From Achromobacter aloeverae (GTDB taxonomy: Bacteria; Pseudomonadota; Gammaproteobacteria; Burkholderiales; Burkholderiaceae_B), in contig NZ_PYAL01000001.1 of the NCBI RefSeq assembly GCF_004121055.1, positions 248,001-312,000 on the forward strand: a stretch of DNA of 64,000 nt, read 5' to 3'. The notes under the pieces are model-generated. The model saw nothing but the letters and a program-made list of their open reading frames with translations, was not told where the DNA came from and did no database searches. A program made the translations under genes and the position numbers. Of this stretch, positions 17,191-26,172 are shown piece by piece (the stretch's first letter is position 1; the number at the start of each line of letters is the position of its first letter).

Positions 17191-17922
17191 ATGACTGACC
17201 TCCTCGAACTCCTTCCCGCCGCCACCACCGTCAGCTTCGGCGACGACGCCTACCAGCGCATCCGCCGTGACGTCATTTCGTGCCGGCTGGCGCCGGGCGC
17301 GTTCGTCACCGAACCGGAACTGATGGCCAACTACGACATCCGCAAGACCAGCTGCCGCATCGCGCTGGTCCGGTTGGCGCAGGAAGGATACGTGCGCTCG
17401 CGCCCGCGCAAGGGCTACCAGATCGCCCCCATCACCCTGCGCGACGTCGAGGAGGTCTTCACCCTGCGGGTCCAGCTGGAGCCGCTCGCCGCCCGCCTGG
17501 CCGTGGGGCGCGTGGACCTGGGCCTGCTGCGCGAACTGGAAGCGGCCTGCCGCGTGCAGCATCCCGTGCTCAAGCTGAACGACCAGATCGATGTCTTCAT
17601 GGATGCCAACAAAGCCTTCCACCTGGCCGTCGCGGCGGCCAGCGGCAACGAACGCCTGCACAAGTCGCTGGCCATGCTGCTGGACGAGATGTCGCGCCTG
17701 GTGGCGCTGGGCTTCGGTGTGCAGAAGACCAAGCCGGAAATCAAACACGACCACAACGCATTGATCGAGGCTTTCGCCGAAGGCGACGGCAAGCGCGCCG
17801 AACTGATCGCCCGCCGCCACATCGAAACCTTCCAGGCCATGACGCTGGAAAAACTGTACGCCAGCCTGGCGCAGACCGGCGCCGCCATCCCGGTGCCGCC
17901 CGATACAGGGATCCGCCGATGA
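17191..17922 (+). CDS. GntR-family regulator (FCD type) heading the importer operon
   Basis: 243 residues. The winged helix is DDAYQRIRRDVISCRLAPGA, ...TEPELMANYDIRKTSCRIAL, GYVRSRPRKGYQI. The FCD effector domain follows (EVFTLRVQLEPLAARLA; FHLAVAAASGNERL; DHNALIEAFAEGDGKRA; RRHIETF), with the expected Asp/His metal-site positions. The stop overlaps the next start (ATGA at 17919-17922), so it is the first cistron of the operon, and autoregulation through the inverted repeats upstream is likely. The effector is probably the imported compound or its metabolite. Confidence 0.87.
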   Translation: MTDLLELLPAATTVSFGDDAYQRIRRDVISCRLAPGAFVTEPELMANYDIRKTSCRIALVRLAQEGYVRSRPRKGYQIAPITLRDVEEVFTLRVQLEPLAARLAVGRVDLGLLRELEAACRVQHPVLKLNDQIDVFMDANKAFHLAVAAASGNERLHKSLAMLLDEMSRLVALGFGVQKTKPEIKHDHNALIEAFAEGDGKRAELIARRHIETFQAMTLEKLYASLAQTGAAIPVPPDTGIRR

Positions 17923-18761
17923 ACGCCGTGCTCTTGAATGCGAACGACACCGCCACCGCGTCCGCGCCCACGGCAGGATCTCCCCTGGATGCAAGCGTCT
18001 CGACGCGGGCCGAAGCCGGCCGCGCGGACGCCGTGCGGGTGCGCCATCTCAACAAGCATTTCGGCGACCTGGAAGTCCTGCGCGACATTTCCTTCGGCGT
18101 GGGCCGCGGCGAAATCGTCGCCTTGCTGGGCGCGTCCGGCTGCGGCAAGAGCACCTTGCTGAACATCGTGTCCGGCCTGGAAAGCGCCGACAACGGCGAC
18201 CTGGAGATCAACGGCCAGCCGGCGGCGCGCTTCCGCGACTGGCGCAAGCTCGGCTATCTGTTCCAGGAGGACCGCCTGCTGCCCTGGCGCACCGTGCGCG
18301 AGAACGTGGCGCTGGGCCTGGAAGCGCAGAACGTGCCTCGCGCCGAACGCCAGCGCCGCGCCATGGCCGCGCTGGAGATGGTCGGACTGGCCGGTTTCGC
18401 GCAAGCGTGGCCGCACCAGTTGTCCGGCGGCATGCGCAGCCGCGCGGCATTGGCGCGCAGCCTGGTGATCGAGCCCGACATCCTGCTGATGGACGAGCCG
18501 TTCTCCAAGCTGGACCCGCAGACGCGCACCCAGATGCATGAGGAATTGCTGCGCATCCAGGCCATGAAGAACGCCACCATACTCTTCGTCACGCACGACG
18601 TGGAGGAAGCCGTGGTGCTGGCGGACCGCATCGTGCTGCTGGAGCCGCGGCCCGGCCGCGTGCGCGAGATCGCCAAGGTTCCCTTGGCGCGGCCACGCCT
18701 GGCGACGGACCGCGACGTCGCGGAGCAGACGCGGCTGCTGCGCCTGAAGGTAAGTCAATGA
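17919..18761 (+). CDS. ABC importer ATPase, nitrate/sulfonate/taurine type (importer 1)
   Basis: 280 residues from the ATG at 17919; the frame is open further upstream but that part overlaps gntR. After about 38 low-complexity residues the ATPase domain shows Walker A GASGCGKST (71-79), Q-loop FQEDRLLPW, signature LSGGM (168-172), Walker B ILLMDEP (188-194) and the switch His in FVTHDVEEA. The FQ-x-LLPW form is typical of the SsuB/TauB/NrtD group. The gene ends KVSQ, and that end is the template of the repeat chain that follows. Partners are the permease at 18856 and the binding protein at 19688. Confidence 0.92.
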   Translation: MNAVLLNANDTATASAPTAGSPLDASVSTRAEAGRADAVRVRHLNKHFGDLEVLRDISFGVGRGEIVALLGASGCGKSTLLNIVSGLESADNGDLEINGQPAARFRDWRKLGYLFQEDRLLPWRTVRENVALGLEAQNVPRAERQRRAMAALEMVGLAGFAQAWPHQLSGGMRSRAALARSLVIEPDILLMDEPFSKLDPQTRTQMHEELLRIQAMKNATILFVTHDVEEAVVLADRIVLLEPRPGRVREIAKVPLARPRLATDRDVAEQTRLLRLKVSQ

Positions 18762-18860
18762 CGGTAAGTCAATGACGGTAAGTCAATGACGGTAAGTCAA
18801 TGACGGCAAGCCAGTGAAAGTAATTCCATGACGGTAAATCAATGACGGTGTCTCAATGAC
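18749..18860 (+). repeat. Eight-copy 14-bp repeat forming a stop/start relay between ATPase and permease
   Basis: The unit GGTAAGTCAATGAC is exact four times (18749-18804) and then degenerate four times (18805-18860). Each unit carries an overlapping start and stop: ATGA in seven units, GTGA in unit five. Reading from each start gives a five-codon ORF ending on the next unit's stop: 18758-18775, 18772-18789, 18786-18803, 18800-18817, 18814-18831, 18828-18845 and 18842-18859. The peptides are MTVSQ three times, then MTASQ, (V/M)KVIP, MTVNQ and MTVSQ. The first stop is that of the ATPase and the last start (18856) that of the permease. The degenerate units changed in sequence without losing any stop or start. 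Confidence 0.95.
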
Positions 18861-19635
18861 CAAGGCGATCACGAACAACGGCTTGCATCCCGCCCTGCTG
18901 GTCGCGCAACGCGTCGTGCTTGCGATCGTCTTCGTGCTCGCCTGGTGGCTGGCCGCGCGGCACACCCCCGCCTTCATCCTGCCGGGCCCCGACCGCGTGC
19001 TGCAGGCGCTGGGCGCGCTGTCGCGCACCGATTCCTTCCTGCACGACATCGGCATGACCATGTACCGGGTCGTTTGCGGCTTCGTCCTGGCCGCGCTGGT
19101 CGGCACGCCGCTGGGACTGGCGCTGGGTTCGAGCCGGGCGCTGGCGCAGGTCTTCGAACCCTTGCTGGCCGTGATGAACACCATTTCCTCGGCCATCTGG
19201 GCGGTGTTCGCCATCATCTGGTTCGGCATCTCCAACGCCACCACCGTATTCGTGGTGTTCATGACGGCCATGCCGCTCATCCTGACCAATGTCTGGCAAG
19301 GCGCCCAGAACGTCGACAAGCTGCACGTCGACCTGGCCCGCAGTTTCCGCATGACCCGCGCGCAGGTGCTGCGCAAGATCTACCTGCCGAGCATCCTGCC
19401 CTACTTCTTTTCCGGCGCGCGGCTTGCCTTCGGCTTCGGCTGGCGCGTGTCGCTGGTGGCCGAGACCCTGGGTTCCTCCGACGGCGTCGGCTACCGTTTG
19501 CGGCAGGCCGCGGACCTGGTGCAGACCGACCAGGTGTTCGCCTGGACGCTGCTGCTGGTGGTGCTGATGCTGCTGCTGGAAAGCGGCGTGCTCAAGCCGC
19601 TGGAACGCCGCCTGTTCCGCTGGAAGCCGGTTTAA
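18856..19635 (+). CDS. ABC importer permease, SsuC/TauC type (importer 1)
   Basis: 259 residues with about six membrane helices. The inner-membrane permease loop that docks on the ATPase is ARSFRMTRAQVLRKIYLPSILPYFFSG (EAA-like region; key Gly/Pro conserved). RVSLVAETLGSSDGVGYRL and LVQTDQVFAWTLLLV are typical of the nitrate/sulfonate family. The start ATG lies in the last unit of the 14-bp repeat and overlaps a TGA, so translation appears to depend on re-initiation from the mini-ORF chain; there is no good Shine-Dalgarno. Confidence 0.9.
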   Translation: MTKAITNNGLHPALLVAQRVVLAIVFVLAWWLAARHTPAFILPGPDRVLQALGALSRTDSFLHDIGMTMYRVVCGFVLAALVGTPLGLALGSSRALAQVFEPLLAVMNTISSAIWAVFAIIWFGISNATTVFVVFMTAMPLILTNVWQGAQNVDKLHVDLARSFRMTRAQVLRKIYLPSILPYFFSGARLAFGFGWRVSLVAETLGSSDGVGYRLRQAADLVQTDQVFAWTLLLVVLMLLLESGVLKPLERRLFRWKPV

Positions 19636-19687
19636 GCGGCCTTTGCGCCGTCCCCTCACATCGACGCATTTTTCCGGGAGTTCCGAC

Positions 19688-20674
19688 ATGAAATGGACCA
19701 AGTACCTGCCCGCCGCCCTGCTGGCGCTCGCCTTCGGCGCCGCCGGCCCCGCGCAAGCCGCCGACAAGGTGCGCATCGGCTACTGGAGCAGCGGCGTCAG
19801 CCTGGGCTACGGCGCCGTGCTGGAAGCCACGGACTTCCTCAAGCAGCAGAACCTGGATGTCGAGTTCATCAAGTTCCCGGACGTCAATGCGCCCTTGCGT
19901 GCGCTGGCTTCGAACTCCATCGACCTCGCCTTCGGCGCGCCCGCCGCGGGGGTCTTCAGTAGCGCGGCCGAAGGCGTGCCCATCAAGATCTTCGCCGCCA
20001 CCCAGCCGGCCGACGTGCAATTCGTGGTGCCGCAGGGCTCGCCCATCACGTCGCTGGACCAGCTGCGCGGCAAGAAGGTCGGCATGTCGCCCGCGGGCAG
20101 CTCCGTGGCGGTGATCGCCGGCGCCGTGCTGGCCGGCAACCACGGCGTCAAGGCGAACGACTTCTCGCTGGTGGGCGGCAACGAATCGCGCCTGGCGCAA
20201 TTCCTGGCGCAGAAGCAGGTCGACGCCGCCGCGCTGCGTTCGGTCACCGTGGCCCAGCTGACCGACCTGAAGGTCACGCGCCTCGGCTCCTTCGCCGATG
20301 AATGGAAGAAATTAACCAAGTCCGATTCGGTCCCGTACATCGGCATCGGCGCGGTACGCAGCGATTTCGTTGCCCAGCACCCCGATACGGTGGCCCATGT
20401 GATCGCCGGCCTGCGCAATACGCTCGCCTGGGGCGACAGCCACCGCGACGACGTCGTGAACATCCTGCGCAAGTCCGCCAACCTGCCCGAGGCCGACGCC
20501 AAGGTCTACGCCGCACAGTGGCAGGAGATGTACCGCGTGTCCTTCGAACCTGCCGACATCGACACGCTGAAGCGCCAGCACCAGGTATTCGCCGACAGCG
20601 GCCTGGTCAAGGGCCAGCTGCCCGCCGACATTTTCGTGACGGGTCCCTACCAGACCGCCAAGACATTGAAGTAA
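19688..20674 (+). CDS. Periplasmic substrate-binding protein, SsuA/NMT1 type (importer 1)
   Basis: 328 residues from the ATG at 19688, with GGGAG about 8 nt upstream. The signal peptide is MKWTKYLPAALLALAFGAAGPAQAA, split at AQA-A. The mature part begins KVRIGYWSSGVSLG, followed by the two-domain pattern (NVNAPLRALASNSIDLAFG-like; LRGKKVGMSPAGSSVAVIAG). Sequence features fit sulfonate, nitrate or aromatic-acid binding proteins; the ligand is unknown. It completes importer 1 with the preceding ATPase and permease. Confidence 0.9.
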   Translation: MKWTKYLPAALLALAFGAAGPAQAADKVRIGYWSSGVSLGYGAVLEATDFLKQQNLDVEFIKFPDVNAPLRALASNSIDLAFGAPAAGVFSSAAEGVPIKIFAATQPADVQFVVPQGSPITSLDQLRGKKVGMSPAGSSVAVIAGAVLAGNHGVKANDFSLVGGNESRLAQFLAQKQVDAAALRSVTVAQLTDLKVTRLGSFADEWKKLTKSDSVPYIGIGAVRSDFVAQHPDTVAHVIAGLRNTLAWGDSHRDDVVNILRKSANLPEADAKVYAAQWQEMYRVSFEPADIDTLKRQHQVFADSGLVKGQLPADIFVTGPYQTAKTLK

Positions 20675-20721
20675 TCCGGCATATCGCCCCACCACCTGCC
20701 ATAGGAAGCGAGGAAAAAACC

Positions 20722-21738
20722 ATGAGCACCACCATGAAAGCCCTGGTCCTGAACGAACACGGCGGCCTGGACAAACTCCAGGTCGTCACCGACAAGCCCG
20801 TGCCCAAGGCCACCGAGGGCCACGTCGTCATACGCGTGGGCGCATCGTCCTTCAACTATCACGACGTTTTCACCGTGCAGGGCATGCCCGGCATCAAGGT
20901 GCCGCTGCCCGTGGTCATCGGCCTGGACATGGCCGGCGAGATCACCGAGGTCGGCGCGGGCGTGGAAGGCTGGAAGGTGGGCGACCGCGTGCTGGTCAAC
21001 CCGCTGAACAAGGGCAAGGGCCTGATGGGCGAAATGCTCGACGGCGGCATGGCCGAATACTGCCTGGTGTCGGCGCCGCAACTGATCGCCCTGCCGGCCA
21101 AGGTGAGCTATGACGATGCCGCCGCGCTTCCCGTGGCCTATGGCACCGCGCATCGCATGCTGATCACGCACAAGACGGTGAAGGCCGGCGACCGCGTGGT
21201 GGTCCTGGGCGCCAGCGGCGGCGTGGGCACCGCCTGCGTCATCCTGGCCAAGCTGCTGGGCGCCGAGGTCATCGCCTGCGCCGGCAGCGACGAGAAGCTG
21301 GCTCGCCTGAAGGAACTGGGCGCGGACCACGTCATCAACTATCGCACCACCGATTTCTCGAAGTGGGCCATCGCCGAGTACGGCAAGCCCCAGCGCCGCA
21401 CCTACGAGGGCGGCGTGGACGTCGTCATCAACTTCACCGGCGGCGACACCTGGCTGCCTTCCATCAAGTGCCTCAAGCGCGGCGGCACCCTGCTGGTCTG
21501 CGGCGCCACCGCCGGCCACGATCCCAAGGAAGACCTGCGCTACGTCTGGAGCTTCGAGCTCAATATCAAGGGCTCGAACAGCTTCTACGACGAAGACCTG
21601 AAGGCCTTGTTGCAGATGGTCGCCGACGGCAGCGTCAAGCCGGTGATCGACCGCGCCGTGCCGCTGGAGGGCGCCGCCGACGGCCTGGCGCTGATCCGCG
21701 ATCGCGAGGTGCTGGGCAAGGTCATCGTCAACCCCTGA
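20722..21738 (+). CDS. Medium-chain dehydrogenase/reductase, quinone-reductase-like
   Basis: 338 residues from the ATG at 20722. The GroES-like N-terminal domain runs to about 130 (SSFNYHDVFTVQGMPG, VIGLDMAGEITEVGAG). A Rossmann fold follows with the nucleotide loop VVLGASGGVGTACV. The expected catalytic-zinc Cys near residue 40 is replaced (NYHD), so it is probably a zinc-independent NADPH-dependent enoyl/quinone reductase or alcohol dehydrogenase-like enzyme. RYVWSFELNIKGSNSF is shared by this subgroup. It is embedded in the importer operon, so it likely reduces or oxidises the imported acyl or aromatic compound. Confidence 0.85.
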   Translation: MSTTMKALVLNEHGGLDKLQVVTDKPVPKATEGHVVIRVGASSFNYHDVFTVQGMPGIKVPLPVVIGLDMAGEITEVGAGVEGWKVGDRVLVNPLNKGKGLMGEMLDGGMAEYCLVSAPQLIALPAKVSYDDAAALPVAYGTAHRMLITHKTVKAGDRVVVLGASGGVGTACVILAKLLGAEVIACAGSDEKLARLKELGADHVINYRTTDFSKWAIAEYGKPQRRTYEGGVDVVINFTGGDTWLPSIKCLKRGGTLLVCGATAGHDPKEDLRYVWSFELNIKGSNSFYDEDLKALLQMVADGSVKPVIDRAVPLEGAADGLALIRDREVLGKVIVNP

Positions 21739-21792
21739 TGCGCCCCGGCGTCCACGCATCCCCGTCCCACCCGAATACGAAGGAACCCCGTC

Positions 21793-22227
21793 ATGACCAC
21801 CGCTACCGTCCCCACCAAGGAAGACATCCAGGCCAAGCTGCTGCGCGGCCCTTACCACCAGTGGCTGGGCATCGAAGTCCTCGCCGTCGACGATGGTGAA
21901 ATCGAACTGTCCGCCCGCTGGCGCGAGGAATGGGTCGTCAACCCCGACAAGCGCTACACGCACGGCGGCATCCTCGCCGCCCTGGTCGACCTCACCGCCG
22001 ACTGGGCGCTGGTCTCCAAGACCGGCCGCGGCGTACCCACCGTGGACCTGCGCGTGGACTACCACCGCGCCGCCCTGCCCGGCGACCTGCGCGCCAAGGG
22101 CAAGGTCATCAAGTTCGGCTCGCAATTGTCGGTGGCCGAGGCACAGGTGTTCGACAACGAAGGCAAGCTGGTCGCCAGCGGCCGCGGCGTCTATTCCACC
22201 GCCGCGCCGGCGCCCGCCAAGGCCTGA
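21793..22227 (+). CDS. PaaI-type hotdog thioesterase
   Basis: 144 residues, one hotdog domain. The motif NPDKRYTHGGILAALVDLTADWAL carries the conserved HGG and following acidic residue of PaaI-type thioesterases (key residues His-Gly-Gly...Asp). TVDLRVDYHRAALPGDLRAKG is the second strand motif. It would hydrolyse a CoA thioester in the cytoplasm. AAGGA lies 8 nt before the ATG. Its place between a reductase and a CoA ligase suggests release of stalled CoA or recycling within the same pathway. Confidence 0.88.
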   Translation: MTTATVPTKEDIQAKLLRGPYHQWLGIEVLAVDDGEIELSARWREEWVVNPDKRYTHGGILAALVDLTADWALVSKTGRGVPTVDLRVDYHRAALPGDLRAKGKVIKFGSQLSVAEAQVFDNEGKLVASGRGVYSTAAPAPAKA

Positions 22228-22235
22228 GGTCCGCC

Positions 22236-23768
22236 ATGTATACGCCGCAGAACCTGGGCCGCGTCATCGATCCCGCCGCCGATCCGGCGCGCGTCGCGCT
22301 GCTGGGCGTCGACCTCGCGCTGAATGAATCGCCCTGCACCTATGGCGAGCTGGAAGCGATGGCCGATGGCGTGGCGCGGGCGCTGCTGCAAGGCGGCGGC
22401 CAGCCTGGCGATCGCGTCGCCATCCTGGCCGCCAACTCGGTGCGCTATGTCGCCACGCTGCTGGGCATCATGCGCGCCGGACTGATCGCCGTGCCGGTCA
22501 ACTTCAAGTTCCCGCCCGCCACCATCGCCTATGTGCTGGAAGACAGCGGCGCGCGCGTGGTGTTCTACGACCATGAGCGCCGCAACGCGGTGCCGGCGGG
22601 ATTGCAGGCGATCGCGCTGGACGGCGAGCCTTTCCTCGACTACCTGCGCCCCGGTCCCACGCCGGAGGCGCCGGTGTCGCCCGAGGACGTGGCGCTGATG
22701 CTGTACACATCCGGGTCGACCGGCAAGCCCAAGGGCGTGCGCCTGTCGCACGCCAGCCACCTGTGGACCGTGCGGATGCGCCGGCAGGCCACGCCGCTGG
22801 ACGCGGAGCGGGCCCTCATCGCGGCGCCGCTGTACCACATGAATGCGCTGGCGCTGGTCCTGCTGTCGCTGTCCAGCCACGCCACCACCGTGCTGCTGCC
22901 GCAATTCACCGCGGCCGCCTACATCCAGTGCATCGGCCGCTACCGCTGCACCTGGCTGACCGCCGTCCCGCCCATGATCGCCATGATGCTGCGCGAGCAC
23001 GATCTGCTGGCGCGCACCGACCTGTCCTCGGTGAAGGTGATACGCATGGGATCCGCGCCGGTCAGCGCCAGCCTGCTGGCGCAGATCCATGCCATGCTGC
23101 CCAACGCCAAGGTGATCAACGCCTACGGCACCACCGAAGGCGGTCCGGTGGTGTTCGGCCCGCACCCGGACAAGCTGCCGACGCCGCCCATGTCGGTGGG
23201 CTATCCGCATCCGGCCGTGTCGCTGCGCCAGGCGCGCGGCCCCGCGGATGGACCGGAGCAAGGCATCCTGGAGATGAAGAGTCCCGGCCTGATGCTGGGC
23301 TACCACCAGCGGCCCGACCTGCCGCCGCCCTTCACGCCCGACGGCTACTACTCGACCGGCGACGTGTTTCGCCACGACGACCAGGGCTTCTATTACTTCG
23401 TCGGCCGGCGCGACGATATGTTCGTCAGCGGCGGCGAAAACATCTATCCCGGCGAGGTGGAGAAAATGCTGGAACACCATCCCGCCGTGCAGCAGGCTTG
23501 CGTGGTCCCGGTCGAAGACGACATCAAGGGCCAGAAGCCGGTCGCCTACATCGTGCTGCGTCCCGGCAAGCACGCCGAGGCCGACGAGATCAAGCGCTAC
23601 GCCCTGGCGCACGCGCCGGCCTACCAGCATCCGCGCCAGGTGTGGTTCGTCGACGCCTTGCCGCTGGCCTCCACCAACAAGATCGACCGCGCCTTCCTGC
23701 TGCGCGACGCGGCCAGTCGCATGAATGCGCCGAACCGCCCGAGCACCGCGCGGCCGCCATCGGCCTGA
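22236..23768 (+). CDS. Acyl-CoA synthetase (AMP-forming, adenylate-forming enzyme)
   Basis: 510 residues from the ATG at 22236, 8 bp after the thioesterase stop. The AMP-binding motif is LMLYTSGSTGKPKGV. The A5 motif is INAYGTTEGGP, A7 is YYSTGDVF, and A8 is GRRDDMFVSGGENIYPGEVE. The catalytic Lys is in ASTNKIDRAF near the C-terminus. The sequence resembles cyclohexanecarboxylate, 4-hydroxybenzoate or long-chain-type ligases; the acid substrate is unknown. It would activate the imported carboxylic acid as its CoA thioester with ATP, which fits the two thioesterase-type genes beside it. Confidence 0.9.
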   Translation: MYTPQNLGRVIDPAADPARVALLGVDLALNESPCTYGELEAMADGVARALLQGGGQPGDRVAILAANSVRYVATLLGIMRAGLIAVPVNFKFPPATIAYVLEDSGARVVFYDHERRNAVPAGLQAIALDGEPFLDYLRPGPTPEAPVSPEDVALMLYTSGSTGKPKGVRLSHASHLWTVRMRRQATPLDAERALIAAPLYHMNALALVLLSLSSHATTVLLPQFTAAAYIQCIGRYRCTWLTAVPPMIAMMLREHDLLARTDLSSVKVIRMGSAPVSASLLAQIHAMLPNAKVINAYGTTEGGPVVFGPHPDKLPTPPMSVGYPHPAVSLRQARGPADGPEQGILEMKSPGLMLGYHQRPDLPPPFTPDGYYSTGDVFRHDDQGFYYFVGRRDDMFVSGGENIYPGEVEKMLEHHPAVQQACVVPVEDDIKGQKPVAYIVLRPGKHAEADEIKRYALAHAPAYQHPRQVWFVDALPLASTNKIDRAFLLRDAASRMNAPNRPSTARPPSA

Positions 23769-23809
23769 CCGGCCTTCCAACACCGCCTTCAACGAACCAG
23801 GACACCTCC

Positions 23810-24883
23810 ATGCGTATTCGCGTTCACCCCCTACTCGCCGCGCTCGTCCTCGGCACGGCCGCCGCGCCGGCACTGGCCCTGGACGACGTCACCGTGGCCC
23901 TGGCCGTGCCAGCGGCCGTGCATGACGGCGCGCCCTACGCCGCGGCCGAGGAACTGGGTTTCTTCAAGGAAGAAAACCTGTCGGTCAAGACCATCGTGTT
24001 CCAGGGCGCCGGCGCCCTGCTGCCGCAAGTCGCGGCCAAGCGCGTGACCTTCGGCTATCCCACGTCCGAACCCGTGATCTCCAGCTACTTCGCGGGCAAG
24101 GACATCCTGCCGCTGCGCTACTTCTATAACGGCGTGCCGGCCAACACCATGGAATTCGCGGTGCTGGCCGACTCGCCCATCAAGACCCTGCAGGACCTCA
24201 AGGGCAAGAAGATAGGCGTGGGCGCATTGACCTGGGGCACCATTCCCGGCGGTCGCGCGGCGCTGCGCACGGCCGGACTGGAGCCCGGGGTCAACGTCAA
24301 CTACGTGGCCGTCGGCGCGCTGGCCGCGGGCTTCCAGGCCCTGAAGACGCACCAGGTCGACGCGCTGAACTTCAACAGCAGCTGGGATGACCAGCTGGAA
24401 CTGTCCGGCACGCCCATACGCCGCATCGCCTATCCCAAGGTCTTCGACGAAACCGCCGGCAACGGCTTCATCGCCCACGTCGACACCTTCCGCGACCACC
24501 CCGACCTGATGGTGCGCTTCGCGCGCGCCTATACCAAGGGCCAGATCGCCTGCGAAGCCAATCCCGGATTCTGCGTCCGTGCATTCTGGCGCGCCTACCC
24601 GCAGTCCAAGCCCGCCGGCGATGAAGCCAAGGCGCTGGCCGACGCGACCACCTTGGTCACCAATCGCCTGCGCCGGGTGCTGCACACGGCATCCGGCCAG
24701 GCGCGCGTGCCCGGCCAGTACGACCTGAAGGCCATCCGCGCCGGCATCGAGGCAATGGCCCAGGCCAAGGAATATCCGTCGGCGGACGTGCCCGTCGACA
24801 AGATCTTCTCCAACGAACTCATCGCCAAGATCAACGATTTCGACGCCGACGCCGTGCGCGCGAAGGCACGGGAGGCCAAATGA
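23810..24883 (+). CDS. Periplasmic substrate-binding protein, NMT1/THI5-like (importer 2)
   Basis: 357 residues from the ATG at 23810. The signal peptide is MRIRVHPLLAALVLGTAAAPALA-LDDV. The domain contains AAEELGFFKEENLSVKTIVFQGAG, typical of NMT1-like binding proteins, and LKGKKIGVGALTWGTIPGGRAAL in the ligand cleft. Late residues include an unusual Cys pair (ACEANPGFCVRAFW). The stop overlaps the next start (ATGA, 24880-24883). It belongs to the second importer, with the ATPase and permease further down, and differs enough from the first binding protein to suggest a different ligand. Confidence 0.88.
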   Translation: MRIRVHPLLAALVLGTAAAPALALDDVTVALAVPAAVHDGAPYAAAEELGFFKEENLSVKTIVFQGAGALLPQVAAKRVTFGYPTSEPVISSYFAGKDILPLRYFYNGVPANTMEFAVLADSPIKTLQDLKGKKIGVGALTWGTIPGGRAALRTAGLEPGVNVNYVAVGALAAGFQALKTHQVDALNFNSSWDDQLELSGTPIRRIAYPKVFDETAGNGFIAHVDTFRDHPDLMVRFARAYTKGQIACEANPGFCVRAFWRAYPQSKPAGDEAKALADATTLVTNRLRRVLHTASGQARVPGQYDLKAIRAGIEAMAQAKEYPSADVPVDKIFSNELIAKINDFDADAVRAKAREAK

Positions 24884-26172
24884 GCAAGCCCACGATCCAG
24901 GTCAGCCCGCACGACGCCGCGCTGGATGTCCGTCGCCGCATCGTCCTGGAAGGCTATGCGCCAGGTCCGGTGCGCTTGACGGCGGAACTGCGCCATCCCG
25001 ACGGCAGCGTCTGGCTCAGCGAGGCCACCCTGGCCGTCGGCGACGATGGCCGCATCGACCTCGACCAGCAGGCGCCGTCGGCCGGCGACTGGGATGTGGC
25101 GGACGCCATGGGCCTGGTGTGGTCCATGCGCCGCGTGCAACCGCCCAGCGCGCCCGCGCGTACCGATGAGGTCGAACCGCTGACCATCGCGGTGCAGGCG
25201 CGCGGCGCGGACGGCGAGTCGGCGCAAGCCGATTTCATCCAGCGCTACGTGGTCGAGGGCGTCCAGCGCCGCGAGGTCAATGTCGAGGGCATCGTGGGCA
25301 CGGTCTTCACGCCCGCCGGGGCCGGCCCGCACCCGGCCATCGTGGTGATGAACGGCTCGGGCGGCGGCGTTCCGCTGCAACGCGCGTCGCAATGGGCCGC
25401 GCACGGCTATACCGCCTTCGCGCTGGGCTATTTCAAGGCGCCTGGCCTGCCTGACCATATTTCCGGCACGCCGCTGGAATACTTCGAACGCGCGCTGCGC
25501 TGGGTGCGCGCGGAACTGGCGCCGCGCAAGGGCTTCGTCGCCGTCACCGGCCAGTCGCGCGGCGGCGAACTGGCGCTGCTGCTGGGCGCGCGCTTTCCCG
25601 AACTGGTCAGCGCCGTGATCGCCTATGTGCCCAGCATCGTGGTGCATGGCACCCTGCGCGCCGGCCGTCCGGGCGAAGCGCCCGATTCGCCGGTCTGGAC
25701 GTGGCAGGGCCAGCCGCTGCCCAATGTGTGGAAGGACAATCCGGACGCCGACTGGGCCGCCTTCGACCAGGTGCCCGCCGACGGCCAGCCCGTGCGCCAG
25801 GCGCCGGCTTTCCTCAGCGTGCTGCGCAACGCCGACGCCGTGGCGGCCGCGCGCATCCCCGTCGAGCGCATCAAGGGGCCGGTGCTGTTGATTTCCGGTA
25901 CCGACGACGGTTTCTGGCCGTCCTCGCTGTACAGCGAACAGATCGTCGACGCCCTGCGCGCCAACGGCCATCGCTGGCCCTATCGCCATGTCCGCGGTGA
26001 AGGCGCGGGACACGCCATCGGCCTGCCCAACCAGCCCACCACGCTCATCGCCAAGCCCCATCCCGTCGCCGGCGTCGTGCTGACCGGCGGCGGCACGCCC
26101 CTGGCCAATGCGCGGGCCAACACGGCATCGTGGCAGGCAGCGGTCGACTTCCTGGCGGAGGCCAGCGCATGA
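24880..26172 (+). CDS. Acyl-CoA thioester hydrolase / BAAT-family protein
   Basis: 430 residues. The N-terminal beta-sandwich (about 1-120, RRRIVLEGYAPGPVRLTAEL) is the acyl-CoA thioesterase/BAAT N-domain. The C-terminal alpha/beta-hydrolase domain has PAIVVMNGSGGGVPLQRAS, nucleophile elbow TGQSRGGELALLLG (Ser), Asp in SGTDDGFWPS and His in GEGAGHAIGLP. Vertebrate relatives are peroxisomal thioesterases or bile-acid N-acyltransferases; a Ser nucleophile favours thioester hydrolysis. It sits between the second binding protein and the second ATPase with ATGA overlaps on both sides. The substrate is probably the CoA ester made by the ligase upstream. Confidence 0.85.
   Translation: MSKPTIQVSPHDAALDVRRRIVLEGYAPGPVRLTAELRHPDGSVWLSEATLAVGDDGRIDLDQQAPSAGDWDVADAMGLVWSMRRVQPPSAPARTDEVEPLTIAVQARGADGESAQADFIQRYVVEGVQRREVNVEGIVGTVFTPAGAGPHPAIVVMNGSGGGVPLQRASQWAAHGYTAFALGYFKAPGLPDHISGTPLEYFERALRWVRAELAPRKGFVAVTGQSRGGELALLLGARFPELVSAVIAYVPSIVVHGTLRAGRPGEAPDSPVWTWQGQPLPNVWKDNPDADWAAFDQVPADGQPVRQAPAFLSVLRNADAVAAARIPVERIKGPVLLISGTDDGFWPSSLYSEQIVDALRANGHRWPYRHVRGEGAGHAIGLPNQPTTLIAKPHPVAGVVLTGGGTPLANARANTASWQAAVDFLAEASA

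Noticed and set aside
18749-18860. Possible attachment site or mobile-element end
   Set aside because: Periodic units with conserved start/stop overlaps and no inverted ends or integrase nearby; tandem duplication explains it better.
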